A stretch of 64,000 nt of DNA from Melieria omissa (taxonomy: Eukaryota; Arthropoda; Insecta; Diptera; Ulidiidae), in contig OZ020268.1 of NCBI GenBank assembly GCA_963971225.1, positions 54,125,900 to 54,189,899 on the forward strand. The letters run 5' to 3'. The notes beneath the pieces were generated by a model. It was not told where the DNA came from, searched no databases, and saw only the letters and a program-made list of their open reading frames with translations. The position numbers and the translations under genes are program-made. Below, piece after piece: positions 43,718-55,223 of this stretch (positions within the stretch are counted from its first letter, which is position 1; each line of letters begins with the position of its first letter).

Positions 43718-45370
43718 TATAAAGTCAAGAGCCAAAGTCGCATAATCAATGCAAAATATGTAATGGCATTTCTGGCCAATGTACGGTTTGGCATCAAGTA
43801 TTGAAATCGCAGAATGTCGAACTTCGTCATAAGACTAAATGACCGAACGAGTCAGCGTTGTGAAGTATGGATGTGTCAGAGAGAGAACGAAATAAAGCGA
43901 GGAAAAACAAAATTTCCACACACTGATTGTTAATCTCGGACTAAAAATAGCAGGAAATGAAATTTACTTTGCAGCAAAAGCTGGTGCTTAAACGAAAAAC
44001 ATACTACACACACATACGTACATACATTAAAATGCCTACGTGTGATGATTGCCTTTGTGTTGTTAAATATGGTGAGACTTACAAAATTTTTTTGGGTTTT
44101 TTTGGGGGTTTTTAAGGTTGAAATTAGAATCTGAACTCCACTAAAATCTCTGCTTAACTAAACTAAATTTAAATTTGTATAAAAACTCAATCATATAGGA
44201 AAATGTATTGTACCAACTGTAGTAGGGAGAAGAATATATCTAAATATTCCTAAAATTTTCTCAAATTAGGTTCGAAAGCTCTAAAGTTCAAAGTAATGTA
44301 ATTTCTAGGCTGCGGATCGCTAGGAACTTTAAAGGAAGTTAAAAACAGTCATTGAGGGTCCAAGTCTTCTCCAATTTGTGTTATCAACGAGTCGTCATCA
44401 GCTTTTTGATGGACTCAAATCTTTCAGGATAACCATACAGAAAACTAATAATAATGAAAAGTCCGTCTTAAACACATCTTCTTCTTTTCTTAAATCCCAT
44501 AGAATTTCCTTTCGTATTCGTAAAAAAAAGCGCAGCCGTCTTTAGCATGGAGTGTGCTTCAAATCTAAACATTCAGCCGCTGTGGCGCATTTACAGAAAT
44601 AATCGGTATTGCTAGTTGTTGATTTTTTGTTTTTCTTCAATTTGTTTCTTTGTGTGTTTCATATTTTAAAAATAAACTCTTTGGCCATATTGGCTTCAGT
44701 CGTACAGATGGCCGCATCGCTGCGCTGGCTGTCGCTTCGCTAGATCGTGTGTTTGGGCTGAAACTGCCGATTCTGTTTGAGTCTGCGCTTTGGCAATGAT
44801 TTTCACGCTGCCTACTTGAATACGATGGCGGTTGGCGGTGGCAATTTCTTGGCGTGTTGTTTCTGGTTGTGTTATTTTGATTTCATTTCATTGAATACTA
44901 TTTCGAAATCGAAAGCGTGGAAATGTGGCGCATGGATGCGTCATTCCGGATACCACAAAAGGTACTATTCTGATATTCTTTCGCTCTGATATTCTTTGCG
45001 TTGTTTGTGCCTTCGATGCGTCGTTGGGGTATTGGGCAAAGTTTTTTCGGTGTTTCGAAGCGTTGCGTTGATTTTCCAATTTATTTGGTATCGAGTTGAG
45101 TTCAGATTTATTTATGGCTTCACTGAGAGTCAAAACGACAGGCAACGCTTTGCTCTTGTTTTGTTTTTGTCTTTGCTTTTGACTTGTGCTGCTCGTTTGA
45201 TTCGAATGAGGTAATTGAACTTGTCTTAAAATATCAGCCAATTGGAGTACGGAATTGGCGTGGAAATCGGCCGCTAGGAAAAAGTTTTTCGAATATTTTC
45301 AGACAGTAGGTTGGTGAAAAATTTTAAATTAAAATCGTTTGATTTGAATTGCATTTTTTTAATCTTTAAT
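43718..45370. other. Intergenic upstream of the small peptide ORF
   Basis: No mobile element ends or domains were found. The segment 44560-45230 has somewhat higher GC and ORFs on both strands without recognisable features. Confidence 0.35.
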
Positions 45371-45376
45371 AAAGTG

Positions 45377-45384
45377 TATAAAAG
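45377..45384 (+). promoter_or_regulatory. TATA box of the small peptide ORF
   Basis: TATAAAAG stands 45 bases before the ATG at 45422, so a start about 30 bases downstream would give a 5' UTR of roughly 15 bases. Confidence 0.45.
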
Positions 45385-45421
45385 TCAAGTTGAACACATA
45401 ACTTATTAGAGCCATAGTGAA

Positions 45422-45538
45422 ATGAATATGATTAAGTACCTGTCTGTATTTCTGGTGTTACTGGTTCAATATTGTTTTGAAGTTTCTGAATTGTTTGCAG
45501 CTGACGACAACGACTTCACAGAGTCCCCCAAGAAGTAA
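45422..45538 (+). CDS. Candidate small secreted peptide (38 aa)
   Basis: ATG 45422 opens 38 codons ending in TAA. The N-terminus MNMIKYLSVFLVLLVQYCF has a Lys, then a hydrophobic core of about a dozen residues. A plausible signal cleavage after SELFA would leave ADDNDFTESPKK, a 12-residue acidic peptide. A TATA box lies upstream and AATAAA signals lie near 45741-45755, so the unit could be a compact single-exon gene. The last codons overlap GTAACT, a weak donor, so a second exon cannot be excluded. It resembles in layout the short secreted peptides of fly fat body or accessory gland, but I do not recognise the family and chance remains possible. Confidence 0.45.
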   Translation: MNMIKYLSVFLVLLVQYCFEVSELFAADDNDFTESPKK

Positions 45539-45917
45539 CTGAACGGTATTTTATCACACGATCTTGGTGAAAGATTGATTACACTAAGTCGATAAATAAC
45601 TTCTTCAACAAGTTTTCATTAATTAATTATTAATATTAAATTAATTAAATTAATATTAAATTAATTAAATTAATTTGTTATTATTTAGTTTTGTAGTAAA
45701 AAAAGACTTGGTTCTTACTGCACTTAATGTATACTATTCTAAATAAATAAAAATAAATACATTATTTTTTAATATAAGAGCCAGGGGCGCTAAAAGTCTT
45801 TGAAAGCTTATTCTAAGTCGATTCTATAAAGACCTCGAATTTAAGTAACTTTGCAATTTGAAGGGAGTCTTTATGGCTATAAGCAGATGAAGTTTTGTTT
45901 TCTTTAAGCCGTCTTAA

Positions 45918-46153
45918 TCGTAGACCTACGTTGGGGATCGTTTTCGGCCAAATTTTTTTTTTGTGCTTCTAATATTTTTTAAATTTCTTATTATTTTTAG
46001 CTGTTTTTTCATGACTTTCTTACTTGGATATTATCCATCGAAATCAAACTGTTTTATGTTTTAAAAACTAAGTTGGCTTTGAATTTTTTGTAATTTGTGT
46101 GTGTGATTTTTATCTATGTCGTTTTCGACCCGTTTTTTAACGTAGATCTACGG
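45918..46153. mobile_element. TTAA-type MITE with CGTAGAYCTACGTT ends
   Basis: TTAA at 45914-45917 precedes TCGTAGACCTACGTT; the right end inverted reads CCGTAGATCTACGTT and is followed by TTAA at 46154-46157. The ends are themselves near-palindromic. The length is 236 bases. Confidence 0.6.
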
Positions 46154-46243
46154 TTAATTATTTTCAAGTTTTACGTGAAAGACGTCTTTCAAACTTTCAG
46201 AGTTCAATTTGAGCTCTTCTATCTTTAAATGTAAAATATTATA

Positions 46244-47541
46244 AAGGCTGTCCACACCAAAATTTGGTCACTTTAAAATGTATATAAAATAAAAAACAAT
46301 GATATTTTTCTAAAAAAATTTGTTGTATTTGTAACTAGATACTTTAAAGAAATGTTATATAACATACGTTTTAATATGCTATTTTTCGTATGCTACCAGG
46401 CGCACTTTTTGCCGAACTGTTCCCATCATTTTTTGCACGAGGTCCTGCGTGACTTTTTTTGACGCCCACAACCATTTCGAACGGAACTTTTTTTCTGTAT
46501 TGATGGAGCCACGTGTGCTTTTTAAGATTCTCTTAACAATAGACCAATAATTCTCTATTGGTCGCAGCTCCGGGCTATTGGGAGGATTGCAGTCGCGAGC
46601 AACGAAAAACACTCCATTGTCCTTATACCACTTTAGGACGTCTCAAGCATAGTGACAACTAGCGAGGTCGGGTCAAAACAGATTACCCACATTATGGCTT
46701 TTTATAAAAGGCAGAATACGCTTTTCCAAGCACTCCTTTTTGTGAATTTCTGCATTTATTGTGCCCGATGTAACGAAAGGATCCGTTTTCCTACCACAGG
46801 AGCAAATCGCTTGCCAAACCATCAGTTTTTGTGGAAATTTGGAACGTTTTTTTATTTTTACGTCATCAGGTGCATCTTGTCGTGATTCTGCAGTGTAAAA
46901 CTCTTGTCCCGGGATATATTTAAAATTCTTAAAACAGTAAGTTTCATCAGCCATTACAACACATTTAAATTTGGTCAATTGTGTTTCATAAAGTTTTCTG
47001 TATCGCTGTTTTGCTGTCAAATTTTGTTTGGCGTTACGATCGGGCACCACTTGAGCTTTATAAGTTTTCAAACCTTCTTTTTCTTTTACTTTTTGTACAA
47101 ATGATTTCGACATGCGAATTTTTTTTGCTACTGCACGAGTGGATATCCTTGGATCCTTTTTAAACTCTTGCTTCACTTTTTTGCGCTGTGAATATCGCTT
47201 TGGTTATTGTTTCCACCACTTCCTTTTTTAGAATCTAAGCACAAACGATTATTGAAGTTTTTTAAAACATTTATCACCGTAGATGGTGCGAAATTTAGTT
47301 TTTTTGCAATTTTCCGTGCGCTATGTTGTCTGTTCCAAATAAATTCGTGTAAAATCAATTTTCGCTTCTCCAATTGGCTTACCATTTTAAAAGAATCAAA
47401 GAACTTAATGAAAATAATTTTAATGGAGAACTTACATTTGAATCATCGCATGTTTAGATTTGAAAATGTTTATGAAAAATAAGTCGTAACATGAGGCACA
47501 GGGGTGTTTTTTAGTGACCAAATTTTGGTGTGGACAGCCTT
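46244..47541 (-). mobile_element. DD37E Tc1-like element, copy 2
   Basis: The 28-bp ends are as in copy 1, with TA at 46242-46243 and 47542-47543. At 1298 bases it is nearly identical to 36772-38070 but in opposite orientation. The high similarity indicates recent spread. Confidence 0.9.
46379..47385 (-). pseudogene. DD37E transposase, copy 2
   Basis: It starts MVSQLEKRKLILHEFIWNRQ at 47385. A run of seven A in copy 1 is six A here (about 47175), shifting the frame after DIHSAKK. The rest matches copy 1, with DETYCFKNF, then the same UGA after NVGNLF and the same UGA after CHYA. Copy 2 keeps Trp in RPIENYWSIVK, so the third UGA of copy 1 is private. The C-terminal frame ends VAYEK at 46379. 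Confidence 0.87.
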
Positions 47542-47543
47542 TA

Positions 47544-50266
47544 TGTTAGTCATCTGATAATTGATTGATTTTTGTTTAGAAAACATATGTTGTTAAATAT
47601 TGAGCCTTTTGTCAAGCCAAAACCCAGACAAAGACGAAAGAATAAACAGCATTTTTTTAAAGACATCCATCTATGTTTAAACGACAATTTTGCAAAAAGA
47701 TTCAAACATTTAGATGCCCACTGGAACTTATGGATGAATAATCACACACCTACAAAATACCTGAACATCTTTCCTCTCACACTCTTTTCACATCTTTCTT
47801 TAAAACTTTTTAAGATCGCTTTTAGCAATTTTAAAGAATACAAATTAAATTTCAGAAATCTTAGGAGCTGCCCTCGGTTACATTCCAGTCGATCGAACTC
47901 GAGCTGAAACTCTATTCTCCATCCTATTTTGGTCGGATCTGTATCATCTTGATCCGTATTTTGCATTACGTCAAAGCCGATTTTGCTGTTCTTTGCATTT
48001 CATAAATTTTCCAATTTTTTCGTCTACACCCAAAACTCAAAGTTTTCCCTCACAAACTTTCAAATTGGACTAACGTCTGATTCGCTGTTTTCTTGTCGTG
48101 GTTGTTGTTGTTGTTGCATACCGTATACGCATACGTGCAAACATAGGTAGGCATTATCGAAATGTATGCATGTATGTATATAGTCGTCTATATCTTGTGC
48201 GCGCTGAGTTGCTCATTGGCGCATATAGAAAAGTCTTTGCAGCGTATTTTCCGTGGCGCATTTTCATCGCTCACAGCCAACTTGAGTTCGCCTCTGTAAT
48301 TCAGTATTCATTTGCTTGCTTACACGTTGATTCGCGCATTCGTCGTGTTGGTTTAGTTCCGTGTTTTTGAAAAACGTTTTTGAAAAATTGCTCGCACGCT
48401 GGCTCGTTCCATCGCTGGCTCGCTGCTGTTTTTATGCGCTCTGGCCGCTCGCTTGGCGTTTGCGATTGTGTTTTCGTGAACTGAATGTATGTTTGAATTG
48501 TACGAAAATAGAACAACGTCTTTGCGCCTTCGGGTCGGTCTTTTCTCTGTACGCGATCGCGCTGTGTGTGCGCGCGGCGAGCGTCACAAAGGAAAGCGCA
48601 ACGTTGCGCGAAGCTAAACTGTGAAGCGAACCAAACCCCAACCCAACCAAAGCGAAGTGTGACGACGCGACTCGGCGCGCCAAAGGAAAACGCAATATCC
48701 AAGCGAGCATCCAAGTGACTCTCTGCCGCGGCCCACCTGCGCGCTCCGCACACTCGAAAATAAACAACGCATCAAGTCGATTCGATTAAAATCGAATTGA
48801 ATCACGCACACACACACACACACACACACACATACAGACACACACATGTAAGCGGGCGCGCGGCGTTGGCGCTGCATTGCTGTCCCGAAGCGGACTTTTG
48901 AAAATTTCATGCCGCTCGATCCACCTGACCGCTAGCCTGCCTTCTTGGCCTACGACGAATGCTCGCTCGTGCGCGCTCACCTCGCGCCGCAGCCATCCCT
49001 CGTGCGCGGCTGTGCTGCACACTTCTTTCACACTCGAACTTTTGGCCAAGGCATCTTGGCGTAATTTCATTTGAATATAATTTTAGTCCAAGGTTTAAAG
49101 CGTTAGCGGTTTCGCGGCACGTTCGCTCGTTGGCTGGCCGACTCTTTTATCGTTTGGTTTTCACTTTGTATCGCTCGATCGTTTCCACATTGCAGTGAGA
49201 CGTTTGATAAGCCAAACGCTCCGCGCACTCATTTGCTTCGCTCCACCGACAGCACCAACGTTTACCTGTGAGCTTTGACTGCAACGCCGAAGGAAACCCC
49301 ACACACCGTTCTCTCTTATTTCGGGCCTTCCCCTCCAGGTATGTTGGCCGCCGATGATTGCGTTGCGTATGCGTAACCCAAATCTAAACTAATTTCAAAT
49401 CGACTAACTCAATTTCTTCGCAATATGTTGTTGTTAATAGAAAAATTCACTAAAACAAATTCCATGAAATCGCATCTCAGATTTCCTTCCTGGTGTTGCT
49501 GGCAGCCGCACTCGGGCGCTGTGCGTTGCGCTTCTAAATTTAAAAAGCACCCATTAGATGTGTTCGTTTTGGAAGCGGCATTTCATTTCAAACACGAGTA
49601 TGTGCGTCCGTCCACCGGGCACACAGCCGCGTTCGCCTGCACGTTCGTCCAACTGCAGCGTCGCGCATGGATTCGGCATTTCCAATGTATACTCACACTA
49701 GCAGCAAATCAGTGGCACACAAGTTCGACTAGTCATTTTGTTTATGATTTCAGTGTAGCCAAGATGAAAATAAATTTTGTGGAGATTTCAAAGATTCGCT
49801 TTTGACATTACGTAAACTGAGCTGCGAACTGCTGCACATACTAACTTATGTATATGCTAAGTACATATTTATTTTGCAGCTTTTAAATTGCGACTTCTTG
49901 GCGTTTGGGTCCACACGGTGCTGTAGTTTGCCAATGGGAATAAAGTTAAGTAGGGCAGGAAAATGGATAAAAGTTTTGGTATTCAATTTGGACAGTTTTT
50001 GATTTATATATTGAAATACTCTGAAACAAATTTACTCTTCATCTTCAGTGCTTTATATATGTATAAATCGTATCACTATAGTTTAATTTAAAAGTTTGTT
50101 AAATGAATGTTTAGATATTGCAAGGTCTGACTGGAATTTCAACTCATGGAAAGATTTGGTTTAAATATGAATCTGAGCTGCGATTTGGAGCCATAAACGA
50201 TCTGTTGGGCCCATCTCATAGTTCTTCCTGAAGTTCTTTCTACTGTACACAAACAAGTCTTGTTAA
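47544..50266. other. Intergenic, GC-richer core 48100-49350
   Basis: The core has many CpG, a CA repeat (48807-48831) and overlapping ORFs on both strands. CCTCCAG|GTATGT near 49338 resembles a splice donor, so part may be a 5' UTR exon of a gene whose coding part is not recognisable here. An ORF at 47572-47907 (plus) has no domain. Confidence 0.35.
48807..48831. repeat. CA microsatellite
   Basis: About twelve CA units in a row. Similar tracts occur at 6172-6215, 11265-11295, 25346-25366, 26082-26104, 53699-53718 and 56800-56817. Confidence 0.9.
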
Positions 50267-50439
50267 CACATTGCTGACCGGCAACTTTTCTGAAAATTTA
50301 CCTTTTGAAAACGGATATCGAAGTAAAACAATATAAATAAACTTTAATACATTTTGTTTACGTGAGTGGTCTGATAAGTACTTAGCCTACAAAAGAAAAA
50401 CGAAAATTTTGGAAAAGTGGCGATTTATTTCTCAACGTA

Positions 50440-50714
50440 GTCTCCTTTCAACTCGACACACTTGACCCAGCGATGCTCCAACTTCTTTAACTGGAGGCCT
50501 CCGTGGCGGCGATAACCTCCTCATTCGACTCAAATTTCTGCCCGGCGAGTGACTTTTTCAAGTTTGGAAACAAAAAGAAGTCACACGGGCCAAATCTGGA
50601 GAATACGGTGGATGGGGCAGCTGTTCGTAGCCTAATGCGACCAATTTGGCGGATCACCGACCGATATTGCTCTTTTTCAGTTTTTCTAAAATCCGCGAAA
50701 ACGTTCGTTTCCAC
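50440..50714 (-). pseudogene. mariner transposase C-terminal remnant
   Basis: Minus-strand translation contains GPCDFFLFPNLKKSLAGQKF and ESNEEVIAATEA, the region around the third catalytic Asp and after it. The upstream catalytic and DNA-binding parts are lost or fused to unrelated sequence (METNVFADFRK). Confidence 0.7.
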
Positions 50715-50822
50715 ACGCGGTCAAAACAAAACTACAAATCCAATATGGCTGAATATGGCTGAAATGTTGACAGTAGCCGTCTACGAGGATGTACTACACG
50801 ATAGTAAATTTCTCTTACGATA

Positions 50823-52396
50823 CACTGTGGTGCATAACTATAGCCTAGTTTTATTTTATAGGTTCTTTTGATTCCAAAAGAGTATACAAAAAATCGTGGT
50901 ATGAGGAATAAGAGAGCTTGCGAGGACACATATCAGGAGAGAAGAATTCTCAAAATAAAATACGCCGTTATACCGTAAGAGGGAAAAGTGTGATTTTTTA
51001 TTGGTGCATAACTATAACCTAGTTCCTTTGTACTCCAGTTTATTCGAAATTTTCGTTTGATGTCACATTTGTTTTTAATGTCTATCATAACTGTCCTTAC
51101 GAGATTTTAAAATGCCACGCGGTGTTCAATTGAACGATACCGAAAAAGGCCAAATAAGTGCATTTAAGGAAGCAGGATTAAATTTTAGTGAAATCGCGCG
51201 AAAATTAAGCCGGTCTGACCGAGTTGTGTGTAATTATTTAGCAGATCCCGAAAATTATGGAAACAACCGTCGGGGTGGTCCGAAACCGAAGTTATCTGAA
51301 CGCGATACTCGTCGCATTCAAAATCTAGCCAGCAATTCTTTGAAGTCTGCATCAAAAATTGCTAGGGAATGTGACCTAAATGTTTCGCGTTGGACCATTA
51401 ACCGCGCAATTAAGAGGTCTCCCACCCTCATCCGGGAAAAACTTAAATCTGCTCCCAAATTGCTGCCCCGTCACATAAATGCACGCCTCGAGTTTGGACG
51501 AGAGAACATGAGAACGAATTGGGAAAAGGTAGTTTATATTAATAAGGTCATTAATAAGTAAAAATTAATCCTTTTTCCGGTACAGGTAATTTTCTCTGAT
51601 GAGGAAAAGTTTAATTTTGACGGGCCTGATGGTTTCAACTCTTACTGGAGGGATATTCGGAAGGAACCCCGTTATTTTTTCAAACGAAATTTTGGTGGCG
51701 GATCGTTAATGGTTTGGGGTGCCTTTTGTGTAGATGGCATGTTGGAGTTGGCGTTCCCCAGCACACGAATGAACTCTGCAGAATACACCCAAGTGTTGCG
51801 AATGAACCTTCTTCCATTTTTGGAAAAAAATCGAGAGGTTGATTGGACATTCCAACAAGACAATGCGGCCATACACACCAGTCGGGAGACAAGAGAATGA
51901 TCAACATCACTTTTTTGAAGTGGCCAGCATGCTCCCCAGATCTAAATCCGATCGAGAATGTTTGGGGAATTATTGTACGACGGATTTACGAAGAAAATAA
52001 GCAGTACACAAATGTCGATGAACTAAAAAGCGCTATTGTTATATCATGGGAATCTGTGAGTCTTGAGACGCGAACACGCTTGGTAGAAAGCATGCCAAAC
52101 CGTGTTTTTGAAATGATTCACAATAAGGGTGGATCCACGCATTATTAAACTTGTCAATGTTTATAAATCCACTATAGTTAAATGGACAAACTACACTAGG
52201 TTATAGTTATGCACCAATAAAAAAATCACACTTTTCCCTCTTACGGTATAACGGCGTATTTTATTTTGAGAATTCTTCTCTCCTAATATGTGTCCTCGCA
52301 AGCTCTCTTATTCCTCATACCATGATTTTTTGTATACTCTTTTGGAATCAAAAGAACCTATAAAATAAAACTAGGCTATAGTTATGCACCACAGTG
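50823..52396 (+). mobile_element. Minos/Tc1-like element with long inverted repeats
   Basis: Inverted repeats of about 200 bases begin CACTGTGGTGCATAACTATA. Within each repeat the motif GGTGCATAACTATARCCTAG occurs twice (about 50829 and 51004 on the left; 52185-52210 and 52370-52392 on the right), an IR/DR arrangement. TA precedes the left end; the right flank is TT. Confidence 0.85.
51112..52148 (+). pseudogene. Tc1/Minos-like transposase with a 57-bp intron and one frameshift
   Basis: ATG 51112 starts MPRGVQLNDTEKGQ, with a bipartite helix-turn-helix (EIARKLSRSDRVV, then a GRPR-like RGGPKPKLSERD, then the second HTH ending NRAIKRS). Exon 1 ends at 51528; the intron 51529-51585 has GTAGTT and TTTTTCCGGTACAG. 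Exon 2 begins VIFSDEEKFNF with the first catalytic Asp, then FQQDNAAIHTS with the second. Near 51897 a loss of about ten bases shifts the frame; the remainder reads FLKWPACSPDLNPIENVW with the catalytic Glu, ending STHY at 52148. Repairing the loss would give the DD34E spacing. The intron lies just before the first catalytic motif. Confidence 0.85.
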
Positions 52397-52804
52397 TTTT
52401 AGCATCAACGGGCGGTGGGGTTAAGTACTTATCGGACTGCCCACGTATTATTCAACCCTTAATATTTATTTTTCGTATGATAAAAAGTATAACTATCACC
52501 AATCAAAGATGCGGAATAAAGCTGATCACGTGTTTTCTCGGTCACCAACGGTTGGCCACGAAAACACGAGTTAACTCGTGACCGGTCAGCAATGTGTTAA
52601 AGCAAGTTTCAACCCCAGAGATTTCTCATTACTTAAAGATACTAGGTTAGGCTGGGTTGGAGTGGCAGCCTTCTATGTGAAAAGTTCACTTGAGCACAAA
52701 TTATGGCTCATTGTGGTTCCACAGTGGATGGCGCTCGTAAGATGATTCCATTATGAACCAGCTATATTCCTGATATTCAAAGGTAATAGTTCGATTAGAC
52801 TTAT

Positions 52805-52955
52805 GAAGAAAGCTGAGCCTTCTCCTCCTTCTCGTAGCCGCACCTTCGACAGAAGTCGTTGGATTGCAGTCTCATAAGAAGCGACCCGTGAGCACCGAGA
52901 CCGTTGTGCTTATTGAATGATGGCTGAGGTTAAGCAGCTGCTTGGACCGTTTCAT
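52805..52955 (-). pseudogene. Possible LINE RNase H-tail fragment
   Basis: Minus-strand translation gives SKQLLNLSHHSISTTVSVLT then, after a frameshift, RLQSNDFCRRCGYEKEE. This recalls the LTGH and C-x2-C segments at the C-terminus of I/LOA-type LINE ORF2, as also seen at 61425-61895. Short and decayed. Confidence 0.4.
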
Positions 52956-55219
52956 ATTGTAGGCTGGCCAAGTGAGTCGGGAGATATTGCAGGTCTAATC
53001 CTTAGACCACAATTCGTTTGCTTCTTTTTGATAAAATGGTTTGAGCATCAGTTTCACCGATGCAAGAGACGCCCCACTTGCAGTTACTAAAAAGTTGTCC
53101 AAGTGCGCTCATACATGAGACCAGACATTGTATAGGCCGCCGACGAATGCCTGGATTGATATTAATCTTTAGTCAATAGAATAGTGAATTAATAGTCGTT
53201 TCCAAGCCTAGTCAAGTCACGCTTTTCTGAGACTGTAATTATTACAGCTTAAATTGAAATAATCCCAGCTTTTTAACTGGTTATCGTTCACAATATTTCA
53301 TACTGATTGTTGAACCCTACAATCTGGCTATATAGCAACACCGGGTAGTACTATTACCTGTTTTTGTTTTGTTTAACATGAACGAAAGCAATGAATTTTT
53401 CCTCTTTTTTTCCAAAAGCCACCAAAATGACAAAAAAAGTCGAACTTCTATTAATTCCTACATTTGGGTATATTTCTTATAAAAAGGCCATATCACAAGC
53501 ATACATATAGATTAAATTCGCTGAGAGCATCGGCAATCGGCGCTAATCGGCCACGTGTGCTTAGAGGTAAAAGCACAAAACGCTGGCTTGCTGCGAAGCC
53601 TTCGAAAGATACGCAAAACTCAAATCAGAATTTTATCGCCTTATCAGTAGATTCACCTGCAATCGTGTGCGTATATGACACACATATACATGCACATCTG
53701 TGTGTGTGTGTGTGTGTTGGATTGTGTTGAGTGTGCACTTGTAGCGCGGCAAAGCCATCCAATTCGGCACAACGAGCTGTGTGTAAGCGAGTTGTGTACT
53801 TTAGACAAGAAAAGCTTATAAAATAACAACAACAGCAGAACAGCAGTAGAAAAACTCGCACCAAATGAAAACAAGATAAAGCGACATTTTTGTGCTGCTG
53901 TTGTTACTGTTGTTGTATTTATTTTTTTATATATATAAGACAATCTGAAATCGTTTATTAGATACCAAAACACTAAGCAATACATAAATGAAGCCTTGTA
54001 AAAAAAACCGAGCTGCAAGTGTGTGTTTGTATAAGTTTACGTATGCAGGTGCGTGTGTGTGTTTGCTTGCAATTGTGCGTCAATAGAGCGCCAAGTGGTT
54101 CAAGAAACTTTGCCTACGCCAGGCTTGCTAAGGCACATTGCCTCTCGGGGGTGTCGGTGTTGTGTGCGGTGTAGCTAGGAGTGGCGCACGCATGAGCCGC
54201 ACAGGCTGGCACTGGGATAAATACACGCAAGCAGCGGATGACTAATGCGCAGCGAGTCCGTGGAGTGCACTGCAGCGACGCGTTTACATGACATAACGCC
54301 GATGGGCCTCTTCCACCGAATGTTGGATCGGAATGCTAACGCTTTGCGTCAGCTACATTTTGAGCACTTGACCAAACTGTAGTGATGTGAGTCGAGACAA
54401 ACGGCCGTCGCGCTCACAACGACCACCTCCACTTACAACTCAGTGAATTTCCATTGAGTACGGGCGCCCAAATATCAGAACGCTTCAATCTTATCTCAAA
54501 CTGTGGCTGGCTCTGTCTTTGTGTAGGTGACTCAAAGTTCCACACTTTGCTCCACACGTCTGATGTGAAATGTGTATGGTTTTCTTGTCAATTTTTGCGT
54601 TGAAGCTTTGTTTACCCATTTGAGCTTCAAACGTCACCTTTCCCGTCACTAGCGCCAAGCCCTCAATGTCAGCCGCTAAGTTTGCTCATTAGCATCGCGA
54701 ATGCATTGCAGTTCGTTGCACTTGCACTTTCAGCCTCGTATTGCCTGGCAGTCACCTCCAATCAGAGCATTTCGTTTGTCAAACCAAACTTGCGACTTGG
54801 ACACAAACAAATGCAGCTGCGTATCAGAGTGCCAATTCCTTCAATGACAGCTCTGTTTTCTATGGATTTTTCGCACATTTAAAGTTTTCCACTTTGCTCC
54901 AATTTCGCTTGAAACTTCAGTGGCGCTCATTCACCTGCCCGCATTCGGTTTGTTTGTCCATTGGCGTTGTTGGGTTGTTAGTTCTCTACTTGTGTATGGG
55001 TGCGTTAAAAGGCGCTAACTTCAGTACGCCTAATCTTCACTTGAAGATTAGATGTATGACACAATTATGTCAGGTGCGCCATTGAGCTCATTCGCTAAGT
55101 TGTGGCGAGCTTAGTTTTGCGGCCGTTTTTTTTAAGACACTCAGTAATTTTGACACATGTTTAATTATATATTTTTCTGCGACTTTGGACTGTTGTTAGA
55201 CTTACTAATACTTATGCTA
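52956..55219. other. Intergenic
   Basis: GT repeat at 53699-53718. Region 54030-55090 is GC-richer and unique-looking, without a supported coding exon; ORF 54682-54882 starts with a hydrophobic stretch but no further support. Confidence 0.35.
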
Positions 55220-55223
55220 TTAA

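Larger units (their letters stand above)
50361..52445 (-). mobile_element. mariner remnant split by a Tc1-like element
   Basis: The ends CGTGAGTGGTCTGATAAGTA and, inverted, CGTGGGCAGTCCGATAAGTA both continue to CTTA. TA is duplicated at 50359-50360 and 52446-52447. Without the inner element about 510 bases remain, so it is a deletion derivative. Confidence 0.75.
50267..52596. mobile_element. TTAA-type element with CACATTGCTGACCGG ends, double nested
   Basis: The ends CACATTGCTGACCGG and, inverted, CACATTGCTGACCGG are exact over 15 bp. TTAA flanks at 50263-50266 and 52597-52600. Excluding the mariner the element is only about 245 bases, a MITE. Confidence 0.8.

Noticed and set aside
47572..47907. 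Plus-strand ORF of 111 codons
   Set aside because: Composition is like the flanking AT-rich DNA and no domain is visible; left out of the gene list.
48301..49198. ORFs up to 150 codons
   Set aside because: Opposed ORFs in a CpG-rich segment without domains; more likely UTR or promoter DNA.
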